Below, one piece after another: positions 19,177 through 27,872 of a stretch of 64,000 nucleotides of DNA. Position numbers and translations under genes: made by a program. This stretch comes from an uncultured Muribaculaceae bacterium. Lineage in GTDB: Bacteria; Bacteroidota; Bacteroidia; Bacteroidales; Muribaculaceae. The notes beneath the pieces were generated by a model. That model saw nothing but the letters and a program-made list of their open reading frames with translations, did not search any database and was not told where the DNA came from. Location of the stretch: positions 89,456 through 153,455 of the forward strand of contig CAJUIT010000006.1 of assembly GCA_910586565.1 (NCBI GenBank). Reading direction: 5' to 3'. Numbering within the stretch: the first letter of the stretch is position 1; each line of letters starts with the position of its first letter.

Positions 19177-20433
19177 ATGAAACCGAACTCTTTTAAATAC
19201 TTTGCGATGGCATCCCTTTTGACCGGATGTTTCGCTTGCAGTGATGCTGACCACCCCGACGAAGGCAGTGAGCAACCGTCAATTCCGGTGATTTCGTTGA
19301 CTGCCGAAGAAATTGCAGCCAAACAAGCGGTAACAGTTTTCAACTATGATTTTTTGGGAGCATGCGACCGCTCGCGCAATAACCGAGATGAGAACCTGCT
19401 GATATCCCCTTTGAGCGCGCAAATGGCATTGGGAATGCTGGCTTCGGCGGCAAATGAAGTCGCAGCCAGCGAAATTGCAGCAGCCTTGGGATGCGATGAT
19501 AATGCAGCTCTGGCAGGAATGAACGGGAAAATACTCCGAACCCTCCCAAAGCTCGACTCAAAGGTTAAATTCAATCTTGCCAATTCGGTGTGGCATGAAA
19601 ACGGCTACACTCTTTCTTCCGCTTTCACCAAAAATCTGAGCTCCACCTACAGTGTGGAAATTTTCCCTTGCAAAATGGCGGATGCTGCCGACGACATAAA
19701 CGCCTGGTGTGCCCTGAAAACTGAAAACAACATCAACAATCTCGTCACACCGCAATCTTTAAGCAATTCTGTGCTGGCGATGCTGAATGCGCTCTATTTC
19801 AAGGGAGAATGGGCGGAAATATTCGACAAAAGCAAAACACGGTCCTATGCGTTCCACGGTTCTGCGGGTGATACAACTGTCGACATGATGGTCGATACAA
19901 GAGAGGTCAAGTATTCCACGAATTTGACCTCCTCCGCAAATTACGAGAACAATACGGGGTTTGAATGTGTGGAATTGCCATTCGGTAACGGCTCTTTCAC
20001 CGTAAAACTTGTACTTCCCTCCGAAAGGGCCGACATCAATGTGCTGGCTGATAATGCAAGCTCTTTAATTCCCTCGGCAGCTACTACAACATTGGAAGAA
20101 TGCACAATCTATCTTCCCAAATTTAAAATTGAGGGAACGCCAATTAATCTGAATGGTGCACTTGAGGAAATCGGTGTTCATTGTCCCGGTTCGGGCGATT
20201 ACTTTTCAATTTTTGACGATAGCACTCTCAAGCAGTTCAACTTTATCGTGACCCAGCAGTCAACAGCCGAATTTGATGAAGAGGGAGCCGTGGTTGCAGC
20301 TGCGACATCTACATTAGTTTATGGAGATTCCGGTTTCAGAAACGAGATGATTTTCGACCGACCTTTCCTATTCTTCATCACTGAGACTCAGACCGGTGCC
20401 TGCCTCATGGCCGGTAAGGTGATGAACCTCTGA
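19177..20433 (+). CDS. Serpin lipoprotein, copy 2
   Basis: The 418-residue protein starts at ATG 19177 (MKPNSFKYFAMASLLTGC). From 19195 to 19907 it is identical in nucleotides to copy 1; afterwards it diverges strongly, including the reactive loop, where TKVVECGD of copy 1 is replaced by TSTLVYGD. The last 60 bp are again almost identical. The hinge is DEEGAVVAAAT, with more Ala than copy 1, so it should be inhibitory. The pattern suggests gene conversion or recent duplication with selection for a different target protease. Confidence 0.88.
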   Translation: MKPNSFKYFAMASLLTGCFACSDADHPDEGSEQPSIPVISLTAEEIAAKQAVTVFNYDFLGACDRSRNNRDENLLISPLSAQMALGMLASAANEVAASEIAAALGCDDNAALAGMNGKILRTLPKLDSKVKFNLANSVWHENGYTLSSAFTKNLSSTYSVEIFPCKMADAADDINAWCALKTENNINNLVTPQSLSNSVLAMLNALYFKGEWAEIFDKSKTRSYAFHGSAGDTTVDMMVDTREVKYSTNLTSSANYENNTGFECVELPFGNGSFTVKLVLPSERADINVLADNASSLIPSAATTTLEECTIYLPKFKIEGTPINLNGALEEIGVHCPGSGDYFSIFDDSTLKQFNFIVTQQSTAEFDEEGAVVAAATSTLVYGDSGFRNEMIFDRPFLFFITETQTGACLMAGKVMNL

Positions 20434-20482
20434 AATCACGCACTGCGTAGTGGTTTCCCGAATTCACCCGACATCCAACAAC

Positions 20483-20512
20483 GAAGAGGCTGCCCGATAA
20501 GGTAGCCTCTTC
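20483..20512. terminator. Hairpin after second serpin
   Basis: GAAGAGGCT (20483-20491) pairs with AGCCTCTTC (20504-20512); the T run that follows is interrupted, so termination strength is uncertain. Confidence 0.5.
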
Positions 20513-20549
20513 TTCTCACATAGAGCAACCTCCACCCACGTTCCCCCAC

Positions 20550-20575
20550 GTAGAGCCGCCATATATGGCGGCTTG
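20550..20575 (+). repeat. Dispersed palindrome, copy 2
   Basis: Core AGCCGCCATATATGGCGGCT (20554-20573) with the same flanks (GTAG, TG) as copy 1. It directly abuts the point where the Fic-type reading frame loses family similarity. Confidence 0.8.
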
Positions 20576-20579
20576 TTCC

Positions 20580-20880
20580 CTCTTCCACTGATGGGTAGAG
20601 ATCAGCGCCGCCTAATGTCTGATAAATCTGACCGATGGAACTTTTGAATGAGTCATCTTTCTCGTTACCAAACAGTTTACTGCCACCAAACTTATCATGA
20701 AGTTCGCGGATAACTTCCATCGCATTTTGATATGTGGCGTGGAAATCTTCTGTTTTCGTTGTCTCCTCAATCTTCAGCTCCTGATAATCGTATCGGTCGA
20801 GGGTGTCAAGGGCATAGGTGTAGTCTACAATAACATCGAGAAGTGATTACCAGTTGTGCATTGCTGTTTGCTTCCATCTT
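20580..20880 (-). pseudogene. Broken Fic/RhuM-type gene
   Basis: Reading the minus strand, DVIVDYTYALDTLDRYDY and then KDDSFKSSIGQIYQTLGG followed by YPSVEE match the Fic-domain region of Bacteroidales RhuM/Fic proteins. Similarity stops at 20580, before the family's DGNKR catalytic motif would appear; the frame continues through the palindrome into unrelated sequence. On the 5' side the frame is interrupted by a TAA at 20847-20849. A TAACTTTG element on the minus strand (20882-20889) may be its old promoter. Without the catalytic motif it cannot be an active AMP transferase. Confidence 0.7.
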
Positions 20881-20995
20881 GCAAAGTTAAGTAAGTCACG
20901 GAAATCTATTTTTGGTGCTGTGAAAAGTTGAAAACTTTTGCCGCCTCACTCAAAATTTCGTGCCTTTTAACCCTCCTCCGCCACAGTCACCCTTT

Positions 20996-21003
20996 TATCT
21001 TTG
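20996..21003 (+). promoter_or_regulatory. -7 promoter element (TATCTTTG) adjoining a start codon
   Basis: TATCTTTG ends seven bases before ATG 21011, so the transcript would have almost no leader. Confidence 0.5.
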
Positions 21004-21010
21004 CGCCTCG

Positions 21011-21775
21011 ATGCGCAAACTAATTACTACATCCCGCCCACTGGCGTTGCGTCCTCCCATGCCCGTTTCCCGCGGCTTCGCACGCTTCATCGGCCGCCCC
21101 CTCACCAGGGCCGAGCGCATCGTCATATCCCGCCTCGAACGCGCATCCACTCAAGCACCCGTGCTAATCATCGACCCACCCGGCCACGACTCCACCACGA
21201 TTCTCCGCAGCTATCTCCACTACCGCCTCTCACTCTCCATCCCCGACACTCTCGCCATCATTTGCGAAGGCGCAACCCGCAACACTCTCACCCGCTTCCC
21301 CCACCACAAGCAACTGTGGAACATCTCCCCCCGCAACCCTTCCGGGCTGCGCGGCTGCAACCCCGAGTTCGCCCTGTTGCTCAACATGCAGAACTTCCGA
21401 AGTTACAGCCCATTCCGCAGGAACCACCTCAATTTTCTGGAAATCTGCCGAGCCATCTTCCCCTATGTCGGCTGTGGCCTCGTCATCCTCCACTATCAGG
21501 ACACCCCTAAAGGCCGAAACTTCCCGCTGCAGTTGCAACGCATCAACCCCGACCATGCACCGCGCATTATCCTGCGCAACTCCACAACCTACATCATCAT
21601 CCCCTTCATCACCTACACCTCCCCACAACCACCCCCTTCCTTCCTAACTCCCACCCGTGAGGGGCCGCCCCACACTCTCTTCCGAATTTTGCGGTGTGCC
21701 GGACTCCGCCCAACCACAGGCTCCCGGTTCCTCCGAACCCTCCACCTGTGCAACCGCCCGGCAAGAGCCCTTTGA
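21011..21775 (+). CDS. Unknown protein, 254 residues
   Basis: I do not recognise this product. ATG 21011 was preferred over an upstream ATG at 20960 because a -7 promoter element lies between them. Residues 1-200 look like an ordinary soluble protein with hydrophobic strands (APVLIIDPP about residues 50-58, TLAIICEG about 77-84, VGCGLVILHY about 150-159), spaced as in an alpha/beta fold; no P-loop is seen. The last 55 residues are Pro/Thr-rich and poorly ordered. The gene converges on susD with a 24-bp gap. The longest opposite-strand frame here is shorter and has no motifs. Confidence 0.45.
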   Translation: MRKLITTSRPLALRPPMPVSRGFARFIGRPLTRAERIVISRLERASTQAPVLIIDPPGHDSTTILRSYLHYRLSLSIPDTLAIICEGATRNTLTRFPHHKQLWNISPRNPSGLRGCNPEFALLLNMQNFRSYSPFRRNHLNFLEICRAIFPYVGCGLVILHYQDTPKGRNFPLQLQRINPDHAPRIILRNSTTYIIIPFITYTSPQPPPSFLTPTREGPPHTLFRILRCAGLRPTTGSRFLRTLHLCNRPARAL

Positions 21776-21799
21776 CATTTTTCTCATGATTGAAAACGA

Positions 21800-23560
21800 T
21801 TACCAGCCGGTGGTTTGGGTGAGGTTGGGGTTGCGGTCGAGCTCGACAAGCGGGATGGGCCACACTTCGTGGCGGGGCTGGTAGGTGCGGGTGTACATCA
21901 AATCGCCGAAAATGTCGGTTGCGTTTTTCACCGATGCTTGCAGAAGGCCCCAGCGCCGCAAATCCCAGTAGCGCTGCCCCTCGCCGGCAAGCTCGCGGGC
22001 GCGTTCGTCGCGAATGCGCGCTGCCATCTCCTCCTTGCTCCCAACTGCCATCCAAGCAGTGCCGTTGTTGAGCTCGGGCATCGACACGCGGCGGCGGATT
22101 TTGTTGAATTCGGTGATTGCCCCGGGGAGGTTGCCCGACTCGTTATAGGCTTCGGCAAGCATCAGAATCACGTCGCCCAAGCGGATAAGGGGGAACTCGT
22201 AGGGGGTGCGGGTGTATTCCCCCCAATAGCCGTTGAGATTTCCGGTGGGAATCCATTTGCGCCAGAAATAGGAGTTCCACCCCTCGGAGTTGCGCATGAA
22301 TGCCATTGCCTCCATCGGTGCTCCCCCCTTTGTTGCATCGGCGAGCACGAACTGCTTGTCGGTGGGATTTGAGCCGGCATCGGTGCCGAGATAGTGTGAA
22401 TAGGGTGTAATCACGTTGATGCACAGGCGCGGGTCGCGCAGGCGGTAGGCATCCATCACCTTTGTTGTGTCGCAATCGAGCGTTGAGGTGACGCGTGTGC
22501 TCCCCTCGTCGATGGCAACACACATGTAGTTGCGGCGCAACTGTGAGTCGCCGTTGGTGAAGCCGGGGAAAAGATTATCCCAATCAAAGGGGGTGCCGTC
22601 GGTGTTCTCATAGAGGTCGACTAAGGTTGTTGAGGGCACAATGCGGTTGGATGCAATCAGTCGCATGGTCGACTTGTTACCGAAATATGACACGATGTCG
22701 AGCGCATAGCCAGCGACATTGCCGTCGATCGACTGAATGGAGAAAATCATCTCATTGCTGTGCAAACCGTTATAGAGTCGGAACAGCTCGTCGTAGTCGG
22801 AGTGGAGCTCGTAGCCGTAGAAGTTGGTTTTGTTATACACAATCTCCTCGAAATCGGCCGCGGCCTCATTCCATTGGCCATTGAAAAGATAAACCTTGCC
22901 GCGCAGGGCATAGGCCGCACCCTTTGTGGCACGCCCCAAATCGGCGGCATCCCAGCTCACGGGCAGTTTGGCAATGGCATAGTTGAGGTCGTCGAGGATG
23001 TGGCGGCGAATTTCATCGGCCGACGAACGGGGTACGGTGAGCGATGCGAACTGTTCGTTTATGTCGCAGGTTTCGTCGTAGTAGGGAACACCGCCCCAGC
23101 AGTTGAGCATTCTGAAGTAGGCCATCGCACGCAGAAAACGGGCTTCGGCCGTGACACGCTCAATTGTCTCAGAGCTGATGGGCATCCCCGCCACATTGCG
23201 GATAACTGTGTTGGAGCGGTGCACCAATTCGTAGAGATACTGCCAATGATTCTGCACACCCGAGCTTGCCGACGAGAAGGAGCTGCCGCGCGACACATCC
23301 GACCAGGGGGAAGTGCCGTCGGCAATGTCGCTGCACATGTCGAAGGTGAATTCCATGCCGAAACACCAGGGTTCCTTCATGGCAGCATAAAGCCCCACGG
23401 CGGCTTGCCGGGCATGCTCCTCGGTTTGCCAGAATGTCTGGCCGGAAAGTTGGTCGGCGGGGGTGTAATCGAGGCTCTCACACCCGGCGGGAAGGAGCCA
23501 CATCGCTCCCCCGAAAATGATGGCGGCCACACGGCCTGTATATGATGAAAGGTTTTTCAT
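21800..23560 (-). CDS. SusD/RagB-family glycan-binding lipoprotein
   Basis: The 586-residue protein has a lipoprotein signal (WLLPAGC, Cys27) and the SusD fold with TPR-like helices (AEARFLRAMAYFRMLNCWGG about residues 140-160, KGAAYALRGKVYLFNGQWNE about 215-234) and a C-terminal region with IRDERARELAGEGQRYWDLRRWG. SusD-type proteins sit on the cell surface over the SusC channel and bind a glycan or peptide. The gene follows susC with a 9-bp gap in the same direction. No glycoside hydrolase is nearby, so the substrate cannot be inferred. Confidence 0.93.
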   Translation of the reverse strand: MKNLSSYTGRVAAIIFGGAMWLLPAGCESLDYTPADQLSGQTFWQTEEHARQAAVGLYAAMKEPWCFGMEFTFDMCSDIADGTSPWSDVSRGSSFSSASSGVQNHWQYLYELVHRSNTVIRNVAGMPISSETIERVTAEARFLRAMAYFRMLNCWGGVPYYDETCDINEQFASLTVPRSSADEIRRHILDDLNYAIAKLPVSWDAADLGRATKGAAYALRGKVYLFNGQWNEAAADFEEIVYNKTNFYGYELHSDYDELFRLYNGLHSNEMIFSIQSIDGNVAGYALDIVSYFGNKSTMRLIASNRIVPSTTLVDLYENTDGTPFDWDNLFPGFTNGDSQLRRNYMCVAIDEGSTRVTSTLDCDTTKVMDAYRLRDPRLCINVITPYSHYLGTDAGSNPTDKQFVLADATKGGAPMEAMAFMRNSEGWNSYFWRKWIPTGNLNGYWGEYTRTPYEFPLIRLGDVILMLAEAYNESGNLPGAITEFNKIRRRVSMPELNNGTAWMAVGSKEEMAARIRDERARELAGEGQRYWDLRRWGLLQASVKNATDIFGDLMYTRTYQPRHEVWPIPLVELDRNPNLTQTTGW

Positions 23561-23569
23561 TTTTGAGAA

Positions 23570-26500
23570 TCAGAAAGTTAAATTCAGGCCCACCGAATAC
23601 TGACGCACCGCGGGATAACCGACACCGGCAGCCACTTCGGGGTCGAGACCGGGGAATTTGGTGATGGTGAACAGGTTGTCGATGCTTGTGTAGATTTTCA
23701 GGTTCTCCACATAGAATTTGCGTGTTATGGCCTGCGGAATTGTGTAGCCTAACTGAATGTTCTTGCAGCGCAGATAAGCCGCATTGTGCACGAAAGCATC
23801 GCTCGCAATGTTGTTGCGCGAATCGGAGCTGTTGCGCAAAACGGGATATTTAGAGCCGTAGGGATTGGAGGGGGTCCAGGCATTGTCGGTAATATCTTTG
23901 TTGAGCGACTGCCCCATGACGGTGACGAAACGGAATGCCTGATTGTTGTAGTAGACATCGTAATGCCCCACCCCTTGCAAGAGCATGCTGAAGTCGAAAC
24001 CGTTCCAGCTTGCGCCGAGATTGAAACCGTAGGTGAGACGGGGTGCAGTGCCGTGGCCGATTTCCACACGGTCGTTGGCATCGAGTTTTCCGTCGCCGTT
24101 GGCATCGGCATAGAGGAAGTCGCCGAGCTCGGGACGCTGATAGGTGGCGAAATAGTCGGGATTGCGGTCGACGAGCGATTGCACATAATCCAAATCGGCC
24201 TGGTCGCGCACAATGCGGTCGACGGTCATAACATAAAGCTGGTCGATCGGTTTCCCCTCCTGTGTCTTATATACTCCGTTGATTGAGGACACATCCCCTT
24301 GGAAACGGGTCACCTTATTATCAACAAACGAGAGGTTGAAGCCCACGTTATAGGATACTTTACCAATGCGGTCGTTCCAGTTCAGCTCAACTTCAAAACC
24401 GCGGTTGAGCACCTCGCCGGCATTCTGGTTGGGCACAACCGATGTGCCGTGTTCGAGCGGGGCCGGGAGGGAAATGAGAATTCCCTTTGTCTTTTTGGAA
24501 TAGATGTCGATTGAACCGCTGAGGCGACTGTTGAGCACGCCGAAATCAATACCGGCGTTGGTCATGTAGGTCTTTTCCCACGAGAGAGCGGGGTTGGAGA
24601 GCACGGTCTGGGCGAATCCGCCGGCGATGTTGCCGTTAAGCACATAGTTGGCTGTGGCGAAGAGCGACTGATACATGTAGTAGCTCGTTGTGGCGTTGTT
24701 GCCGAGTGAGCCCCACGACGCGCGGAGTTTCAGGTTATCGAGCCATCCGGCAGCGGGTGCCAGGAACTTCTCCTGCGACAGGCGCCAGCCGGCCGACACC
24801 GAGGGGAAATATCCCCACCGCTGACCGGGAGCAAACTTGGAGGAACCGTCGGCACGCATGTTAACCTCAAGCAGATATTTGTTATCCCAGTTGAGGTTCA
24901 ACCGGCCGAAGTAGGAGCGCATGGCCCACTCGGTGTAGTTGCCGCCTATGGCACCGTTGGTTGCCGCAGCGTCGAGCGAGGTGAGCGAGTCGTCGATTAA
25001 ATCATATTTGAGGAAGTGTTCGCTCTCATCCTTGTCATATTCCTGACTGGCACCAGCGAGCACCGACACATCGAGCTTCGACACCTTGAATTTGTAAGAT
25101 GCGGTGAGTTCCGACTCCCTGAAAGTGTCGGCATAGTTGTAGCGGCGGATGTAGGTGCGCACCACCCCTTCGCGCAACAGCACCGGCCCGTCGAGGGTGA
25201 AACGATAGAGATTGCGGTCGGTGAGATGCTGCTCGATGCGACGGGTCCAATAGTTGTAGGAGAAACTGCCGCGGATAACCAACCCTTTCAGGGGTTGCAC
25301 CTGTGCGTAGACTTTGGCAACGATGCGGCGTGTTTTGGTGGGGAAATCCTCCTTGTAGAACCATTGGCGGCGGTAGGGGTTGAAGTTGCTCACATTCTCC
25401 TCCTCGGGGTTCTGCACACCGCCATAGAGACCTGTGGCGGGGTCGTAGAGAGTCATGCCGGGAACGGTGTTGAACGCGCCTGAGCCGAAAATCACATCAC
25501 CACCTGCTGCGGCGTTCTCGGCCGAGGGATTGCTCGAATCGAGGTAGCCGAACAGATTTGTTCCCACGCTCAGCCAGGGCTTGATGTTCACATCGAGATT
25601 GGTGCGCAGCTGATAGCGCTCGTAGTCGGTGCCGTAGACCATGCCGGGATTGTTGACATAACCGAGCGAAATGTTGTAGCGCACACGGCGGCCGCCACCT
25701 GTCACCGACAGATTGTGGTTCTGCACCACCGACGGGTTACGGTAGATGTGGTCCTGCCAGTCGGTGTTGGGATAGACGGTTGGATTGCGCCCGGCATCGT
25801 TGCGCCATTCGTCGATTTTCCCCTGCGAGAAGCGCGGAGCCTGGCCGTTCACCACCAGTCCGGCATTTTGAATCTCCATAAAATCGGCATAATCGGTCAC
25901 GAGATTGAGGCGTTTGGCAACGGTTTCAAACGACACATTGCCGCTGTAGGTGAGTTTCGGCGCCGACACAAGCCCGTGTTTTGTGGTGACGAGAATCACG
26001 CCGTTGGCGGCTCTCGAACCGTAGATTGCCGAGGAAGCGGCATCCTTCAGCACCGAGATGCTCTCGATATCCTGGGGGTTGATGTCGCTGAGGGAGATTC
26101 CGGTCATGCCGTCAATCACAACGAGGGGAGCTGAATTGTTGAGTGTGCCCTGGCCACGCACCGTTATTGTTTGCGATTCGTAGCCGGGTGTGTTGCCGCC
26201 GCTGTTGGTGACCGTCAGACCGGGAGCCACACCTGCCAATGCATTTGTAACGTTGGTTATAGGGCGGTCCTGCAAGGTTTTGGAACTCACCGACGACACC
26301 GCCCCGGTCAAATCGACCTTGCGCTGGGTGGCATAGCCCACAACCACAACCTCGTCGAGCTCGTTTTGCTTGGCATGGAGAATGATGTTGTAGGTGTCTT
26401 TCCCCTCAAGCACGGGCACCGATTGATTATGATAACCTATAAAGCTTACATTAAGTGTGGTTCCGGGGGTTACATCTCCCAAAACGAAATGGCCGTCGGC

Positions 26501-26719
26501 ATCGGTCATGGTTCCCCCCTTCGGATTGGTGGATACACTGACGGAAGCACCGATTACAGCATCGCCGTTGTCGTCGGTCACGGTTCCCGCGATTCCCCCT
26601 TCGGGTGGCACCGGCATTGCGACGGTGTTCTCAGCGCCGCTGTCGTCGGCCTTGGCGGGCACCCCTGCAATCCCTGCAAAAACAAATGCGCCCGCGAGCA
26701 ATATTGGTCGTAAATTCAT
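23570..26719 (-). CDS. SusC/RagA-family TonB-dependent transporter
   Basis: The 1049-residue protein has a signal peptide, an N-terminal carboxypeptidase-regulatory-like domain (about residues 40-115, GIAGTVTDDNGDAVIGASVSV), the TonB box region (DEVVVVGYATQRK, about 127-139), a plug domain and a 22-strand barrel ending YSVGLNLTF. It imports oligosaccharides or peptides with energy from TonB. It is the first gene of a SusC-SusD pair; its promoter (26740-26770) and a pair of direct repeats lie upstream. Confidence 0.95.
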   Translation of the reverse strand: MNLRPILLAGAFVFAGIAGVPAKADDSGAENTVAMPVPPEGGIAGTVTDDNGDAVIGASVSVSTNPKGGTMTDADGHFVLGDVTPGTTLNVSFIGYHNQSVPVLEGKDTYNIILHAKQNELDEVVVVGYATQRKVDLTGAVSSVSSKTLQDRPITNVTNALAGVAPGLTVTNSGGNTPGYESQTITVRGQGTLNNSAPLVVIDGMTGISLSDINPQDIESISVLKDAASSAIYGSRAANGVILVTTKHGLVSAPKLTYSGNVSFETVAKRLNLVTDYADFMEIQNAGLVVNGQAPRFSQGKIDEWRNDAGRNPTVYPNTDWQDHIYRNPSVVQNHNLSVTGGGRRVRYNISLGYVNNPGMVYGTDYERYQLRTNLDVNIKPWLSVGTNLFGYLDSSNPSAENAAAGGDVIFGSGAFNTVPGMTLYDPATGLYGGVQNPEEENVSNFNPYRRQWFYKEDFPTKTRRIVAKVYAQVQPLKGLVIRGSFSYNYWTRRIEQHLTDRNLYRFTLDGPVLLREGVVRTYIRRYNYADTFRESELTASYKFKVSKLDVSVLAGASQEYDKDESEHFLKYDLIDDSLTSLDAAATNGAIGGNYTEWAMRSYFGRLNLNWDNKYLLEVNMRADGSSKFAPGQRWGYFPSVSAGWRLSQEKFLAPAAGWLDNLKLRASWGSLGNNATTSYYMYQSLFATANYVLNGNIAGGFAQTVLSNPALSWEKTYMTNAGIDFGVLNSRLSGSIDIYSKKTKGILISLPAPLEHGTSVVPNQNAGEVLNRGFEVELNWNDRIGKVSYNVGFNLSFVDNKVTRFQGDVSSINGVYKTQEGKPIDQLYVMTVDRIVRDQADLDYVQSLVDRNPDYFATYQRPELGDFLYADANGDGKLDANDRVEIGHGTAPRLTYGFNLGASWNGFDFSMLLQGVGHYDVYYNNQAFRFVTVMGQSLNKDITDNAWTPSNPYGSKYPVLRNSSDSRNNIASDAFVHNAAYLRCKNIQLGYTIPQAITRKFYVENLKIYTSIDNLFTITKFPGLDPEVAAGVGYPAVRQYSVGLNLTF

Positions 26720-26739
26720 TGGTTTATTTCATTTACCGA

Positions 26740-26770
26740 CAAATTTACGTTGAAGCCTGCAGGGTTGAAA
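26740..26770 (-). promoter_or_regulatory. Promoter of susC
   Basis: On the minus strand, TTTC (26770-26767), a 19-bp spacer and TAAATTTG (26747-26740) fit the Bacteroidetes consensus. Confidence 0.65.
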
Positions 26771-26780
26771 ATGTGTGTAA

Positions 26781-26811
26781 ATAAACGGCATTTATTTGCC
26801 CATAAACGGCA
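26781..26811. promoter_or_regulatory. Direct repeat ATAAACGGCA x2 upstream of susC promoter
   Basis: ATAAACGGCA at 26781-26790 and 26802-26811, 21 bp apart, sits just upstream of the -33 element of susC: a plausible activator site (inference). Confidence 0.4.
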
Positions 26812-26840
26812 CGGGGCAATAAATCAGGTTGGCGGGGGAG

Positions 26841-27722
26841 CTATTCTTCCTGAAGCACAAGATAGTTAGACACCCCCCAGAATGCGGTGGCATCGGTTAT
26901 GACAAACTTATAGACGCCGCCGACGCGCTCAATGCGATAGGAACCGTCGGGGTGAGAGGTGAGCGGCCGGGCTTTCTTTTCGCCGAGCGTAATTTCCGAA
27001 AGCGTGCGGCGGTCGGCTTCGGTGAAAAGAGTGTGGTCGAAATCGCCGTTAAGCAACTTAGTGCGGCGCAAAAAGGGTGTTTCGATAATTTTGTGTTCCT
27101 TCAGCACACTTTTGGGTGCCACCACATAGTAGCAAGTGTTCATCTCGTTGCTCAAACGCTCCGACATCTCCACTGCCGAAGCTTTCTGCTCGGTGAGCTG
27201 CCCAACCGACTGATTAAGCGAATCGACTGCGCTGCTAAGTGAATCGATGCGCTCCCCGGCTGAAAGCAAACGGGCCTGCAAGCTGTTGATTTCGGTTGAC
27301 TGGAGGTCGATTTGCCTGCGCATCGTGGCCACGATAGCTTGCAAATCATCGGTGTAGAGGGTGGAATTTTTCAGTTGCTCCTCAAGTTCGGCGAGCTGCC
27401 GGCGACGCTCGGCCAGCCGCCGTTTCACAACGGCAATTTCGGCGGGGAGGCGCTGCCGGCGTGCCCGCTCGTCGGGATTGGCGTCGCCAACTGTGAGAGC
27501 TCCCTCCAGACGCTTGATTTCCTCCATCGTCTCGCTGATTTCCTTTACGATAGCGAGCAGGCGATCGCGCTCTTCAAGAGCCGACACAAGTTCCTGCTTC
27601 GATGCATCCTCAAGCGATTCGGCCTGCGGTGATGCCGTTTTACCATCGCCACATGCCCCCAGCAGCATCAATGCCGCCGCACCGGAGAGCATCCACCCAT
27701 ATTTTCCACGCTTCAATTGCAT
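26841..27722 (-). CDS. Cbp1-like coiled-coil lipoprotein
   Basis: The 293-residue protein has a lipoprotein signal (LMLLGAC, Cys24), a long coiled coil (about residues 40-190, with LRRRLAE/LQAIVATMRRQIDLQS heptads) and a C-terminal globular domain containing YYVVAPKSVLKEHKIIE, RPLTSHPDGSYRIER and FWGVSNYLVLQ. This arrangement matches the Bacteroidales family annotated as Cbp1 collagen-binding adhesin. The binding function is known only for some members. It lies upstream of susC on the same strand, but susC has its own promoter. Confidence 0.75.
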   Translation of the reverse strand: MQLKRGKYGWMLSGAAALMLLGACGDGKTASPQAESLEDASKQELVSALEERDRLLAIVKEISETMEEIKRLEGALTVGDANPDERARRQRLPAEIAVVKRRLAERRRQLAELEEQLKNSTLYTDDLQAIVATMRRQIDLQSTEINSLQARLLSAGERIDSLSSAVDSLNQSVGQLTEQKASAVEMSERLSNEMNTCYYVVAPKSVLKEHKIIETPFLRRTKLLNGDFDHTLFTEADRRTLSEITLGEKKARPLTSHPDGSYRIERVGGVYKFVITDATAFWGVSNYLVLQEE

Positions 27723-27837
27723 TTCAGTGAATCAAAATCTTGAAAATTTCCAACAAATATAATAAGAATCTCCGAAAAACGTAACATGTGACTTTGAACG
27801 ACTTGAAACTTTATTTTTATTACGGGCGGCGCTGAAA

Positions 27838-27868
27838 TTGCAGGGATGGAGCGGAAACGCTATATTTG
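27838..27868 (+). promoter_or_regulatory. Promoter of lytS-like gene
   Basis: TTG (27838-27840), a 20-bp spacer and TATATTTG (27861-27868). The ATG at 27873 lies only four bases further, so the mRNA may be leaderless. Confidence 0.6.
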
Positions 27869-27872
27869 CCGC

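Noticed and set aside
20436..20720. 94-codon minus-strand ORF as an intact gene
   Set aside because: Only its 5' part matches Fic-type proteins; the rest is read through the palindrome and terminator, so it is treated as part of a pseudogene.
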